A stretch of 64,000 nt of DNA from an uncultured Oscillospiraceae bacterium. Lineage in GTDB: Bacteria > Bacillota > Clostridia > Oscillospirales > Oscillospiraceae. A program made the translations under genes and the position numbers. Shown here in pieces: positions 56,422-64,000 of this stretch. The stretch is taken from positions 1 to 64,000 of the forward strand of contig CANPXZ010000002.1 in NCBI GenBank assembly GCA_947587485.1, given 5' to 3'. Positions within the stretch are counted from its first letter, which is position 1; each line of letters begins with the position of its first letter. Below the pieces are notes generated by a model. It had not been told where the DNA came from. It was given only the letters and a program-made list of their open reading frames with translations, and made no database searches.

Positions 56422-58269
56422 ATGGAAAACAAAGTCAACTGGCGTCTTGGCAAGCTGCTGGATGACCGGTACAGGATCGAATCCGTACTGGGCATCGGCG
56501 GCATGGCGGTGGTGTATAAGGCCTATGACCAGCAGCAGCAGCGCGACGTGGCCGTCAAGGTCCTGCGGGACGACGTGGCCATGGACGCGGAGAGCCGCAG
56601 GCAGTTCCGCAAGGAATACCAGGCGGTGGGCATGCTCAGCCATCCCAACATCCGCGCGGTCTACGATGTGGTGGCCTCCGGCGATACGGAGTATATCGTC
56701 ATGGAGTATGTGGACGGCGTCAACCTGAAGCAGTACATGCGCAAAAAGGTGGTCCTGCCCTGGCAGGAGGTGCTGCGCCTGTCCACCCAGGTGGTGCGGG
56801 CCCTGTGCCATGCTCACAGCCGGGGCATCATCCACATGGATATCAAGCCCCAGAACATCATGATCCTGCCGGACGGCACGGTGAAGATCGCCGACTTTGG
56901 CATCGCCCAGATCGAGGAAGCCGTCGCGCCCGGACAGACCTCCGACGAGGCGGTGGGCAGCGTTCACTATATCTCTCCCGAACAGGCCCACGGCGAGGCG
57001 GTGGACGCCCGCTCCGACATCTATTCCCTGGGCGTCGTCATGTATGAGATGCTCACCGGCAAGCTCCCCTTTGCCGGGGACACGGTGGAGCAGGTGGCGA
57101 TCCAGCAGTATACCCTCATTCCCGACGCTCCCAGCCAGTTCAACCCCAAGATCCCGGCGGAGCTGGAGGATATCACCCTCCATGCCATGGAGCCGGACCC
57201 GGACGAGCGCTATCCCAGCGCGGATGAGATGCTGGCAGACCTGGAGGATTTCGGGCGGAGCAGCACGGCCGATCCCCCCGTTTCCATACCCGGCGACGGG
57301 CAGGAGCCGGCCTCTTTGGACGACGGTGAAAAGACCGGCGCGCCTGTGCGCATCGTGCACGACGAGGTGCATGTGATCCGCAAAAACGTCCCCCGGATCA
57401 GCCGGGCGGGAGAGCTCTCCAAGGAGGGCTATGCCCGGCGGCGGGCCCGCGCCAACAGCGTCAGCACCCTGCTGGGCTTCGCGTTGGTGGCGGTCTTCGC
57501 GCTGGCCCTGTTCATATTCGTGTGGCGGTATTGGCTGGCGGACATCTTCTCCGACACCGTGCGGGTGATCGTGCCGACCTTTGTGGGGGACAATATCGAC
57601 AGCGTCAACGCCAACGCGGAGCTGAACGAGACATATGATATCAAGATCGTCTACAAGGCGGACCCCACCTATGACAAGGGCATCATCATGGAGCAGGACC
57701 CGCCCGCCGGGTCCAACCGGATGATGGTGTCCGACGGCATCGACCTGACGCTGACGGTCAGCTCCGGCATCCAGATGGAGACCATGCCCCTGGATCTGGT
57801 CAACAAGCCCTTTACGGAGGCCCAGGTCCAGCTCACGTCCATGGGGATGAACGTGATCATCACCCGCCAGCAGTCCGGCACCATTACGGAGAACTATGTC
57901 ATCACCTCCGATCCCGCCCCCGGCGAGTCGGTGGTCAGCGGCAGCACCGTCACGCTATACGTCAGCGCCGGCCCGGAGGTGACGTACACGACCGTGCCCA
58001 ACCTGGTGGGCATGACGAAGTCTGCGGCTCTGCTGGCCCTGCAGCGGGAGGGGCTGATCTGCACGGAGGATCAGATCACCTACGCCAGCTCCAACAAACC
58101 GGCCGGCGAGGTCCTCTGGCAGAACTATGAGGCCAATTCGCAGATCATCAGCGGCACCCAGGTCTATCTGACCATCAGCAGCGGTCCGGCGGACGGCGGG
58201 GCTGCGGCCGCGGCGACGGAAAGCGCGCCTCCCGCGACGGAAGAGGAAGCGCCGCCAGCGGCGGAGTGA
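56422..58269 (+). CDS. prkC: Ser/Thr protein kinase with PASTA domains (PrkC/PknB-type)
   Basis: GIGGMAVVYKAYD, IIHMDIKPQNIMI, TM helix, three PASTA-like repeats. Confidence 0.94.
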   Translation: MENKVNWRLGKLLDDRYRIESVLGIGGMAVVYKAYDQQQQRDVAVKVLRDDVAMDAESRRQFRKEYQAVGMLSHPNIRAVYDVVASGDTEYIVMEYVDGVNLKQYMRKKVVLPWQEVLRLSTQVVRALCHAHSRGIIHMDIKPQNIMILPDGTVKIADFGIAQIEEAVAPGQTSDEAVGSVHYISPEQAHGEAVDARSDIYSLGVVMYEMLTGKLPFAGDTVEQVAIQQYTLIPDAPSQFNPKIPAELEDITLHAMEPDPDERYPSADEMLADLEDFGRSSTADPPVSIPGDGQEPASLDDGEKTGAPVRIVHDEVHVIRKNVPRISRAGELSKEGYARRRARANSVSTLLGFALVAVFALALFIFVWRYWLADIFSDTVRVIVPTFVGDNIDSVNANAELNETYDIKIVYKADPTYDKGIIMEQDPPAGSNRMMVSDGIDLTLTVSSGIQMETMPLDLVNKPFTEAQVQLTSMGMNVIITRQQSGTITENYVITSDPAPGESVVSGSTVTLYVSAGPEVTYTTVPNLVGMTKSAALLALQREGLICTEDQITYASSNKPAGEVLWQNYEANSQIISGTQVYLTISSGPADGGAAAAATESAPPATEEEAPPAAE

Positions 58270-58279
58270 CGATCTGACG

Positions 58280-59164
58280 TTGGAAGGCGTGATCATGCGG
58301 GCGCTGAGCGGATTTTACACGGTCCGCGCAGACGCCGGCTTCATCGAATGCCGGGCCCGGGGCCGCTTCCGGCGGGACGGACTGACGCCGCTGGTGGGGG
58401 ACCGGGTCCGGATCACCCAAAACCCGGACGGCTCCGGCGCCGTCGATGAGATCCTGCCCCGGAAAAACGCGTTCGGCCGCCCGGCCGTCGCCAACGTGGA
58501 CTATCTGGTGATGCTCCTGTCGGCGGCCCTGCCGGTGACGGACCCGTACCTGGCGGACCGGATCACGGTCCGGTGCGAGAAAAACCGCTGCGGCGTGCTG
58601 CTGGTGATCAATAAGTGCGACCTGGACCCGGGCGAGACGCTGCGGCGGATCTATGAGAGCACCGGCTACGGCGTCTTTCCCGTCAGCGCCGTGACAGGCG
58701 AGGGCGTGAGCGAACTGCGGGCCGCCATAGAGGGGAAGGTCTGCTGCTTCACCGGCAACTCCGGCGTGGGCAAGAGCACCCTCATCAACGCCCTTGCGCC
58801 GGGGATGGCCATCCCTACCGGCGAGGTAAGCCAAAAGCTTGGCCGGGGCCGGCACACCACCCGGCATGTGGAGCTTTTTGACATCGGCTCCGGCACGCTG
58901 CTGGGAGATACGCCGGGCTTCGCCTCCTTTGGGGACGAGACGGAGATACCGATCCTGCCGGAGGAGCTGGCCGGGCTGTTTCCGGAATTCGCGCCCTATG
59001 CGGGACGCTGCCGGTTCGACGACTGCACCCACCGGGCCGAGCCGGGCTGTGCCCTGCGGGCTGCTGCGGAGCAGGGCCTGATCCACCCCAGCCGGTACGG
59101 CTCCTATCTGCGGCTTTACGAGGAGGCATCCAAACTCAAGCGCTGGGAGATCGAAACGACATAG
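58280..59164 (+). CDS. rsgA: Ribosome small subunit-dependent GTPase
   Basis: VCCFTGNSGVGKSTLINAL, TPGFASFG, C-terminal zinc motif CRFDDCTHRAEPGCAL. Confidence 0.94.
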   Translation: MEGVIMRALSGFYTVRADAGFIECRARGRFRRDGLTPLVGDRVRITQNPDGSGAVDEILPRKNAFGRPAVANVDYLVMLLSAALPVTDPYLADRITVRCEKNRCGVLLVINKCDLDPGETLRRIYESTGYGVFPVSAVTGEGVSELRAAIEGKVCCFTGNSGVGKSTLINALAPGMAIPTGEVSQKLGRGRHTTRHVELFDIGSGTLLGDTPGFASFGDETEIPILPEELAGLFPEFAPYAGRCRFDDCTHRAEPGCALRAAAEQGLIHPSRYGSYLRLYEEASKLKRWEIETT

Positions 59165-59169
59165 CACAT

Positions 59170-59210
59170 AAATCGCCTCTCATCCATACAATGGGTGGGA
59201 GGCGGTTTTT
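59170..59210 (+). promoter_or_regulatory. Terminator-like hairpin containing a SigE-like -10 (CATACAAT, 59185-59192) and the SD of the next small ORF
   Basis: 13-bp stem cgcctctcatcca (59174-59186) / tgggtgggaggcg (59192-59204), loop TACAA, then gTTTTT and ATG 59211. Confidence 0.65.
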
Positions 59211-59363
59211 ATGCGGAGAAACGGACACGGCCGGGCCTGCGGATACGCCGCAGTGTGCGTGGGCACGGTGATACTGCTGGCGCTGGTGCTGCCGGCCTGG
59301 TTCTGGTGGCTGGTGTGCGGGGCGCTGCTGATCTGCGGGGGCGTGTGGCTGCTGCGGTGCTGA
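59211..59363 (+). CDS. Small (50 aa) hydrophobic membrane protein
   Basis: MRRNGHGRACGYAAVCVGTVILLALVLPAWFWWLVCGALLICGGVWLLRC; SD ggaggcgg 5-7 nt upstream; below the ORF track's size or start choice. Confidence 0.55.
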   Translation: MRRNGHGRACGYAAVCVGTVILLALVLPAWFWWLVCGALLICGGVWLLRC

Positions 59364-59430
59364 GGCTGTCATATCCGCCCGCAGGCGGGCATATCCTTGC
59401 CTAGAAAATCATGCAAGGAGCGATAGCATC

Positions 59431-60933
59431 ATGGACACGTCCCTGAAAAAGGATAACTATGAGCATCTGGCCCCGGTATGGAGCGGAAGCGTCAGCCGGG
59501 ACTTCACGGCGGAGAGCATCGTGCCGGACGCCATGCCGGACGTGGCGTCCGTCATCGACGCGGACGGCGTTATCACGCTGCGCAGCAAGGAGACGGAGGC
59601 GGGGGCGGTGACGCTGGCCGCCACAGTGAACGTCTCGGTGACCTATGCGCCGGAGACCGGCGGCGGGATGCAGGGCGTCGCCGTGACGGTGCCGGTGGAG
59701 CTTCGGATGGACGCGCCCGGTGCGGACCAGGACTGCCAGACCGTGGCCAGGCTCCGGGTCCGGTCCGTCGACGCAAAAATGGTCAATTCCCGGAAGCTGT
59801 CCGTCCGGGCGGAGGTGGAATGCGAGGCGACGGCCTATCAAAAGCGGGACCTGGAGATCGCCTCCGGCCTGGCGGAGGAGAGCGCCGCCATCCATATCCT
59901 GACAAAGACCGCGCCCATGGCGGCGGTGGCGGACGTGCGGGAGAAGACCTTCGTGGTGACGGACGAGTACGCGCTGCCGGCGGGCTGCGCGGGCGTGGAC
60001 CGCATCCTCATGCAGCGGGTGGACGTCCACCAGGAGGACGTGAAGTATGTCAGCGGCAAGGTGGTGTTCCGGGGCCGCGTCCGGGCGGCGCTGCTGCTGG
60101 GAGGACCCGACGGGCGCGTCTGGTCCGGCCGCTATGAGACGGAATATTCCCAGATCATGGAAGTTGCCGTGGACGCCGCCGACGTGACGGCCAGTATCGC
60201 GATGATGTTCACGGGCGTCTATTTCGATCTGCCGGAGCGGCAGGACGCCGACGGAAAGATCGGCGTGGAGCTGCACCTGGCGGCGCAGGCGGTGTGCCGG
60301 CAAAACCGGGAGATCACCTATATCAGCGACCTGTACAGCAACCGGACGGTCCTTCTGGGCCGGGGGGAGGAGCTCTGTATGGCCAGCGCGGCCCAGCCGG
60401 TGTCCATGCGCCAGACCGTGACGGGCAGCGCGGAGCTGATGGGCGGCACAGGGGAAGTGCTGGCGGTCTGCGCCGCAGTTGGCGGCGTCACGACAGAAGC
60501 GGAGACCGTAAAGACCACGGTGAATGTCCGGGCGGTGCTGCAGCAGGAGAACGGCGGCTTCGCCACGGCCCGCTGCCGGCTGACGGCGGAGTTCACCACG
60601 GATATCCCAGCCGGGACGACGCTGCAAAACGTGGCCGTCACGGCGGCGGACGTCTACTGCGGGGTCGCGGCGGGAGCCCTGGACGTGCGGGTGGTGCTGC
60701 AGATGGAGGCCATGGCCGTCACGGAGCGGACCGTCACCGCCATCGGCGCCATCCAGGAGGACCAGGAGGCCTGGGCCGCCGCGCAAAATTCCGCAATTAT
60801 ATTTTTTGAAATTGTGGAGCCGGGAGCGGATATGTGGGCCGTTGCCAAAAAGTACCACTCCACCGTGGAGGCGATCGCCGCCGCCAACGGAGAGGAGCAG
60901 TCCGGGCTTCTTTTAATTCCCAAGGCCAAATAG
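59431..60933 (+). CDS. SPOCS (DUF3794)-like plus LysM domain protein, probable spore-coat/peptidoglycan-associated
   Basis: DTSLKKDNYEHLAPVWSGSVSRDFTAESIVPDAMPDVASVIDADGVITLRS; C-terminal VEPGADMWAVAKKYHSTVEAIAAANG LysM. Confidence 0.85.
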   Translation: MDTSLKKDNYEHLAPVWSGSVSRDFTAESIVPDAMPDVASVIDADGVITLRSKETEAGAVTLAATVNVSVTYAPETGGGMQGVAVTVPVELRMDAPGADQDCQTVARLRVRSVDAKMVNSRKLSVRAEVECEATAYQKRDLEIASGLAEESAAIHILTKTAPMAAVADVREKTFVVTDEYALPAGCAGVDRILMQRVDVHQEDVKYVSGKVVFRGRVRAALLLGGPDGRVWSGRYETEYSQIMEVAVDAADVTASIAMMFTGVYFDLPERQDADGKIGVELHLAAQAVCRQNREITYISDLYSNRTVLLGRGEELCMASAAQPVSMRQTVTGSAELMGGTGEVLAVCAAVGGVTTEAETVKTTVNVRAVLQQENGGFATARCRLTAEFTTDIPAGTTLQNVAVTAADVYCGVAAGALDVRVVLQMEAMAVTERTVTAIGAIQEDQEAWAAAQNSAIIFFEIVEPGADMWAVAKKYHSTVEAIAAANGEEQSGLLLIPKAK

Positions 60934-60962
60934 TTGATATTGGAAAAACTTTGTGCTAAAAT
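60934..60962 (+). promoter_or_regulatory. SigA-type promoter of yebC
   Basis: TTGATA - 17 bp - TAAAAT. Confidence 0.65.
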
Positions 60963-60997
60963 AACCTGTAACGTAACGATACAGGGGGATAACTACC

Positions 60998-61738
60998 ATG
61001 TCCGGACATTCCAAATGGCACAACATACAAAAGACCAAAGGCGCGGCCGACGCCAAGCGGGCCCAGGCATTCACCAAGATCGCCCGTGAGATCATCGTGG
61101 CGGTGAAGGAGGGCGGCAGCGGCGACCCGAAGAACAATATGCGTCTTGCCGCCGTCATCACCAAGGCCAAGGCCGCCAATATGCCCAACGACAACATCAA
61201 GCGCACCATCGACAAGGCCCTCGGCAGCGGCGATACCTCCAGCTTTGAGTCCGTCACCTATGAGGGGTACGGCCCCAGCGGCGTGGCCATCATCGTGGAG
61301 GCCATGACCGACAACCGCAACCGCACCGCCAGCGACGTGCGCCACACCTTTGACAAGTATAACGGCAATATGGGCCCCACCAACTGCGTCAGCTGGTCCT
61401 TTGACCGGAAGGGCGTCATCGTGGTGGACAACGAGGACGGAGATCTGGACGAGGACACCGTCATGATGGACGCCATGGAGGCCGGCGCCGCCGATATGGA
61501 GACGGAGGAGGGCGTGTTCACTCTCTACACCGCGCCGGAGGACGTGACTGCCGTGGCGGATTACATGACCGCCCACGGATATAAGCTGGACTCCGCTCAG
61601 GAGGAGATGGTGCCCCAGAACTACGTCAATCTGACGGCCGAGGGCGACCGGAAGAACATGCAGAAGATGCTGGACATCTTCGAGGACAACGAGGACGTGC
61701 AGAACGTCTGGCACAACTGGGGGAACATGGACGATTAA
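60998..61738 (+). CDS. yebC: YebC/PmpR family regulator / translation factor
   Basis: MSGHSKWHNIQKTKGAADAKRAQAFTKIAREI; TNCVSWSFDRKGVI. Confidence 0.95.
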   Translation: MSGHSKWHNIQKTKGAADAKRAQAFTKIAREIIVAVKEGGSGDPKNNMRLAAVITKAKAANMPNDNIKRTIDKALGSGDTSSFESVTYEGYGPSGVAIIVEAMTDNRNRTASDVRHTFDKYNGNMGPTNCVSWSFDRKGVIVVDNEDGDLDEDTVMMDAMEAGAADMETEEGVFTLYTAPEDVTAVADYMTAHGYKLDSAQEEMVPQNYVNLTAEGDRKNMQKMLDIFEDNEDVQNVWHNWGNMDD

Positions 61739-61814
61739 CGTCCGACAGAGGGAAGCGAAGCCCGGTCAGGGCGAGCCACGCGGCGGGATTCACTTCCGCC
61801 GAAGCAGTTTAAAT

Positions 61815-62160
61815 AATGAGCCTTCCGAATGGCCGCGGGCACGAGCCGAAAGGCTGTGCGTGAGGAAAGTCCGGGCTCCATAGGGCAGGAATAACGGGTA
61901 ACGCCCGCCGATGGCGACATCAGGACGAGTGCAACAGAGATATACCGCCGCGCTTGGCGCGGTAAGGGTGGAAAGGCGGTGTAAGAGACCGCCCGGCGTT
62001 CTGGCAACAGTGCGCCGCTGTAAACTCTATTCGGAGCAACACCGTGGAGGGGAACATGACCGGCCCGGTCTCCCCGGGGAGGTGGCTGGAGCGCAGCGGC
62101 AACGCGGCGCCTAGATAGATGGCCATTTTGAACAGAATCCGGCTTACAAGAGGACTCATT
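61815..62160 (+). ncRNA. rnpB: RNase P RNA, bacterial class A
   Basis: gtgaggaaagtccgggctccatagggcag (CR I), acagagatataccgcc, agatagatggcc...acagaatccggcttaca (CR V); boundaries approximate. Confidence 0.95.
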
Positions 62161-62164
62161 TTTT

Positions 62165-62196
62165 AAAAGAGACAGGAACCGTTCCTGTCTCTTTTT
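62165..62196 (+). terminator. Rho-independent terminator after rnpB
   Basis: gagacaggaac / gttcctgtctc then TTTTT. Confidence 0.9.
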
Positions 62197-62221
62197 ATAT
62201 CATGTTGTAGTCGTTTGTTGC

Positions 62222-62250
62222 TTGTAAACCACAAGATGTTGTATTATAAT
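62222..62250 (+). promoter_or_regulatory. SigA-type promoter of murD
   Basis: TTGTAA - 17 bp - TATAAT. Confidence 0.6.
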
Positions 62251-62274
62251 GACCGTGATTGTGAGGTGCGATCT

Positions 62275-63660
62275 TTGACGCTGAAGGAATATCTGTCGGG
62301 GCTTGTGGGAAAGCGCGCGGCCGTGGTGGGCGCGGGGCTCTCCAACAGGCCGCTGGTAACGCTGCTGGCGGACGCCGGGGTGGATACCACCGTTTATGAT
62401 AAAGCGGAGCCCGCCGCCCTGGGGGCTTTTTACGATACCTGCGCCGCCAAGGGCGTGAAGTTCCATCTGGGAGAGGGCTACCTGGATGGGCTGGACGGGG
62501 ACATCGTGTTCCGCAGCCCCAGCATATTGCCGTTCCGGCCGGAGCTTGCCCGGCTGGCGGATAAGGGCGCGGAGATCACCAGCGAGATGGAGGTCTTTTT
62601 TAAGCTCTGTCCCTGTCCCATCGTGGCCGTGACCGGGTCTGACGGCAAGACCACCACTACCACCGTCATCGCAAGGCTCCTGGAGGCCGCCGGGCGCACG
62701 GTCTGGCTGGGCGGGAACATCGGCCGGCCCCTGCTGGCAGATGTGGATAAGATCCGGCCGGACGACGCGGCGGTGCTGGAGCTGAGCTCCTTCCAGCTGC
62801 ATTCCATGCGGTGCGCCCCGGACGTGGCGGTGATCACCAACATCGCCCCCAACCATCTGGACATCCATAAGGACTATCAGGACTATATCGACGCGAAAAA
62901 GCGGATATTCAAAAATCAAAAGCCCACGGGAAAGCTTGTCCTGAACCGGGACAACGCTGTGACGGCGTCCTGTGCTCCCGAGGCCCCCGGGCAGGTCTGG
63001 TGGTTCAGCAGGAGGGAGAAGGCGGACCCGGGCGTATATCTGCGGCCGGACGGCATGATCTGCGCCCGCGTGGACGGGACCGAGACCGAGATCATGCCGG
63101 CGGCGGACATCCGGGTGCCCGGCATGCACAACGTGGAGAACATGATGACGGCCTTCGCCGCCGCGTGGGGTCTGGCGCCGCCGGAGACCATGGCAGAGGT
63201 GGCCCGGACCTTTCCCGGCGTGGCCCACCGGCTGGAGACTGTGCGGGTCCACAAGGGCGTGACGTACATCAACGACTCCATCGCCTCCAGCCCGGACCGG
63301 ACGATGGCGGGCCTTGCCTGCTTTGACGAGAAGATCATCCTCATGGCCGGGGGAAAGGACAAGGGCGTGCCCTTTGACGCGCTGGGACCGGCTGTGTGCC
63401 GGCATGTGAAGAAGCTGTATCTGACCGGACTCACGGCGGGGAAGATCAAGGCCGCCGTGGAGGCCGCGCCGGAGTACCGTCCCGGCGCGCCGGAGATATT
63501 CGTGCTGGAGGATTTCGCCGAGACGGTGAAGGCGGCGGCCGCCGCCGCAGTACCGGGGGATACGGTGCTGATGAGCCCCGCCAGCACGTCCTTTGACCGA
63601 TTTAAGAATTTTGAGGAACGGGGAGAGCTGTTCCGGAAGATCATCATGGAAATGGAGTGA
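62275..63660 (+). CDS. murD: UDP-N-acetylmuramoylalanine--D-glutamate ligase
   Basis: VAVTGSDGKTTTTTVIARLL, INDSIASSPDRTMAGL; TTG start with gaggtg SD, since upstream ATGs lie within or before the promoter. Confidence 0.93.
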   Translation: MTLKEYLSGLVGKRAAVVGAGLSNRPLVTLLADAGVDTTVYDKAEPAALGAFYDTCAAKGVKFHLGEGYLDGLDGDIVFRSPSILPFRPELARLADKGAEITSEMEVFFKLCPCPIVAVTGSDGKTTTTTVIARLLEAAGRTVWLGGNIGRPLLADVDKIRPDDAAVLELSSFQLHSMRCAPDVAVITNIAPNHLDIHKDYQDYIDAKKRIFKNQKPTGKLVLNRDNAVTASCAPEAPGQVWWFSRREKADPGVYLRPDGMICARVDGTETEIMPAADIRVPGMHNVENMMTAFAAAWGLAPPETMAEVARTFPGVAHRLETVRVHKGVTYINDSIASSPDRTMAGLACFDEKIILMAGGKDKGVPFDALGPAVCRHVKKLYLTGLTAGKIKAAVEAAPEYRPGAPEIFVLEDFAETVKAAAAAAVPGDTVLMSPASTSFDRFKNFEERGELFRKIIMEME

Positions 63661-63665
63661 TAGCT

Positions 63666-64000
63666 ATGGAACTGATCGAACTGGCCCGGCGGCTGTCCGG
63701 GCTGAGCGGCCCCTCCGGATTCGAGGGGCCGGTCTGCGAGTACGTCGCAAACTACCTGCATCCCTTCGCGGATGAGGTGTATACCGACGTGCTGGGCAGC
63801 GTGACGGCCTGGAAGCGCTGCGGCAAGCCCGGGGCCAAGACGGTCCTGCTGGACGCCCATATGGACGAGATCGGCCTCGTCACCACCGGGGTGAAGGACG
63901 GCTTTTTGTCCTTTGCCACCCTGGGCGGGGTGGACCCGAGGATGCTCCCGGCCCGGGAGGTGCAGGTGCTGACCGAGCCGCCCCTGTACGGCGTGATCGC
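63666..64000 (+). CDS. M42-family metallo-aminopeptidase, truncated by window edge
   Basis: MELIELARRLSGLSGPSGFEGPVCEYVANYL...VLLDAHMDEIGLVTTGVKDGFLSFATLGGVDPRML. Confidence 0.9.
   Translation, partial: MELIELARRLSGLSGPSGFEGPVCEYVANYLHPFADEVYTDVLGSVTAWKRCGKPGAKTVLLDAHMDEIGLVTTGVKDGFLSFATLGGVDPRMLPAREVQVLTEPPLYGVI

Noticed and set aside
56422-58269. PASTA kinase as unusual signalling fusion
   Set aside because: Domain layout (kinase-TM-three PASTA-like repeats) is the standard PrkC/PknB form; the low-complexity tail alone is not notable.
48684-59164. gmk-rpoZ-priA-def-fmt-rsmB-rlmN-prpC-prkC-rsgA cluster as a novel system
   Set aside because: This is a well-known conserved Firmicute housekeeping gene order.
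61741-61814. Possible tRNA or small gene between yebC and rnpB
   Set aside because: No cloverleaf or T-loop GGTTCRANNC found; best read as spacer/promoter for RNase P RNA.

Overview
This 64 kb window looks like a GC-rich, spore-forming Firmicute chromosome (Clostridia/Oscillospiraceae-like, judged from gene content only). It has few strand switches and is dominated by + strand operons: (1) an Opp/Dpp-type peptide ABC transporter (1-5577); (2) an Fbp-type ABC transporter (5766-9767), then a ROK-like protein and a polysaccharide deacetylase; (3) a surface-protein island with a minus-strand GH20-like enzyme, a 1,893-aa dockerin + FnIII + M60-type metalloprotease, and a C-terminally anchored protein with a possible cohesin-like domain and a FIVAR-like domain (12403-21510); (4) a pyrimidine operon pyrC-carB-pyrK-pyrD-pyrF-pyrE-pyrB (21690-30176); (5) a strongly structured, possibly noncoding RNA leader ahead of a BspA-type LRR protein (30279-32831); (6) ddl-murF, a gltA-like gene, coaX, a SpoVB-like flippase, ispD-ispF, and a DUF3343/class V aminotransferase pair; (7) cdaA-cdaR-RseC-DUF5685-DnaJ-like, yicC-remA-gmk-rpoZ-priA-def-fmt-rsmB-rlmN-PP2C-prkC-rsgA, a SPOCS/LysM protein, yebC, RNase P RNA (rnpB), murD and a partial M42 peptidase. 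Leads I rate highest: the dockerin-protease / putative cohesin-anchor gene pair; the ~216-nt closed RNA at 30279-30494; two terminator hairpins that also carry a SigE-like -10 and the Shine-Dalgarno of the next gene; a run of three Cys-rich proteins after cdaR; and an 18-bp palindrome lying inside the 17-bp spacer of a promoter. No tRNAs, CRISPR arrays, transposases or phage genes were recognised. All family calls come from reading motifs by eye; no database search was possible.
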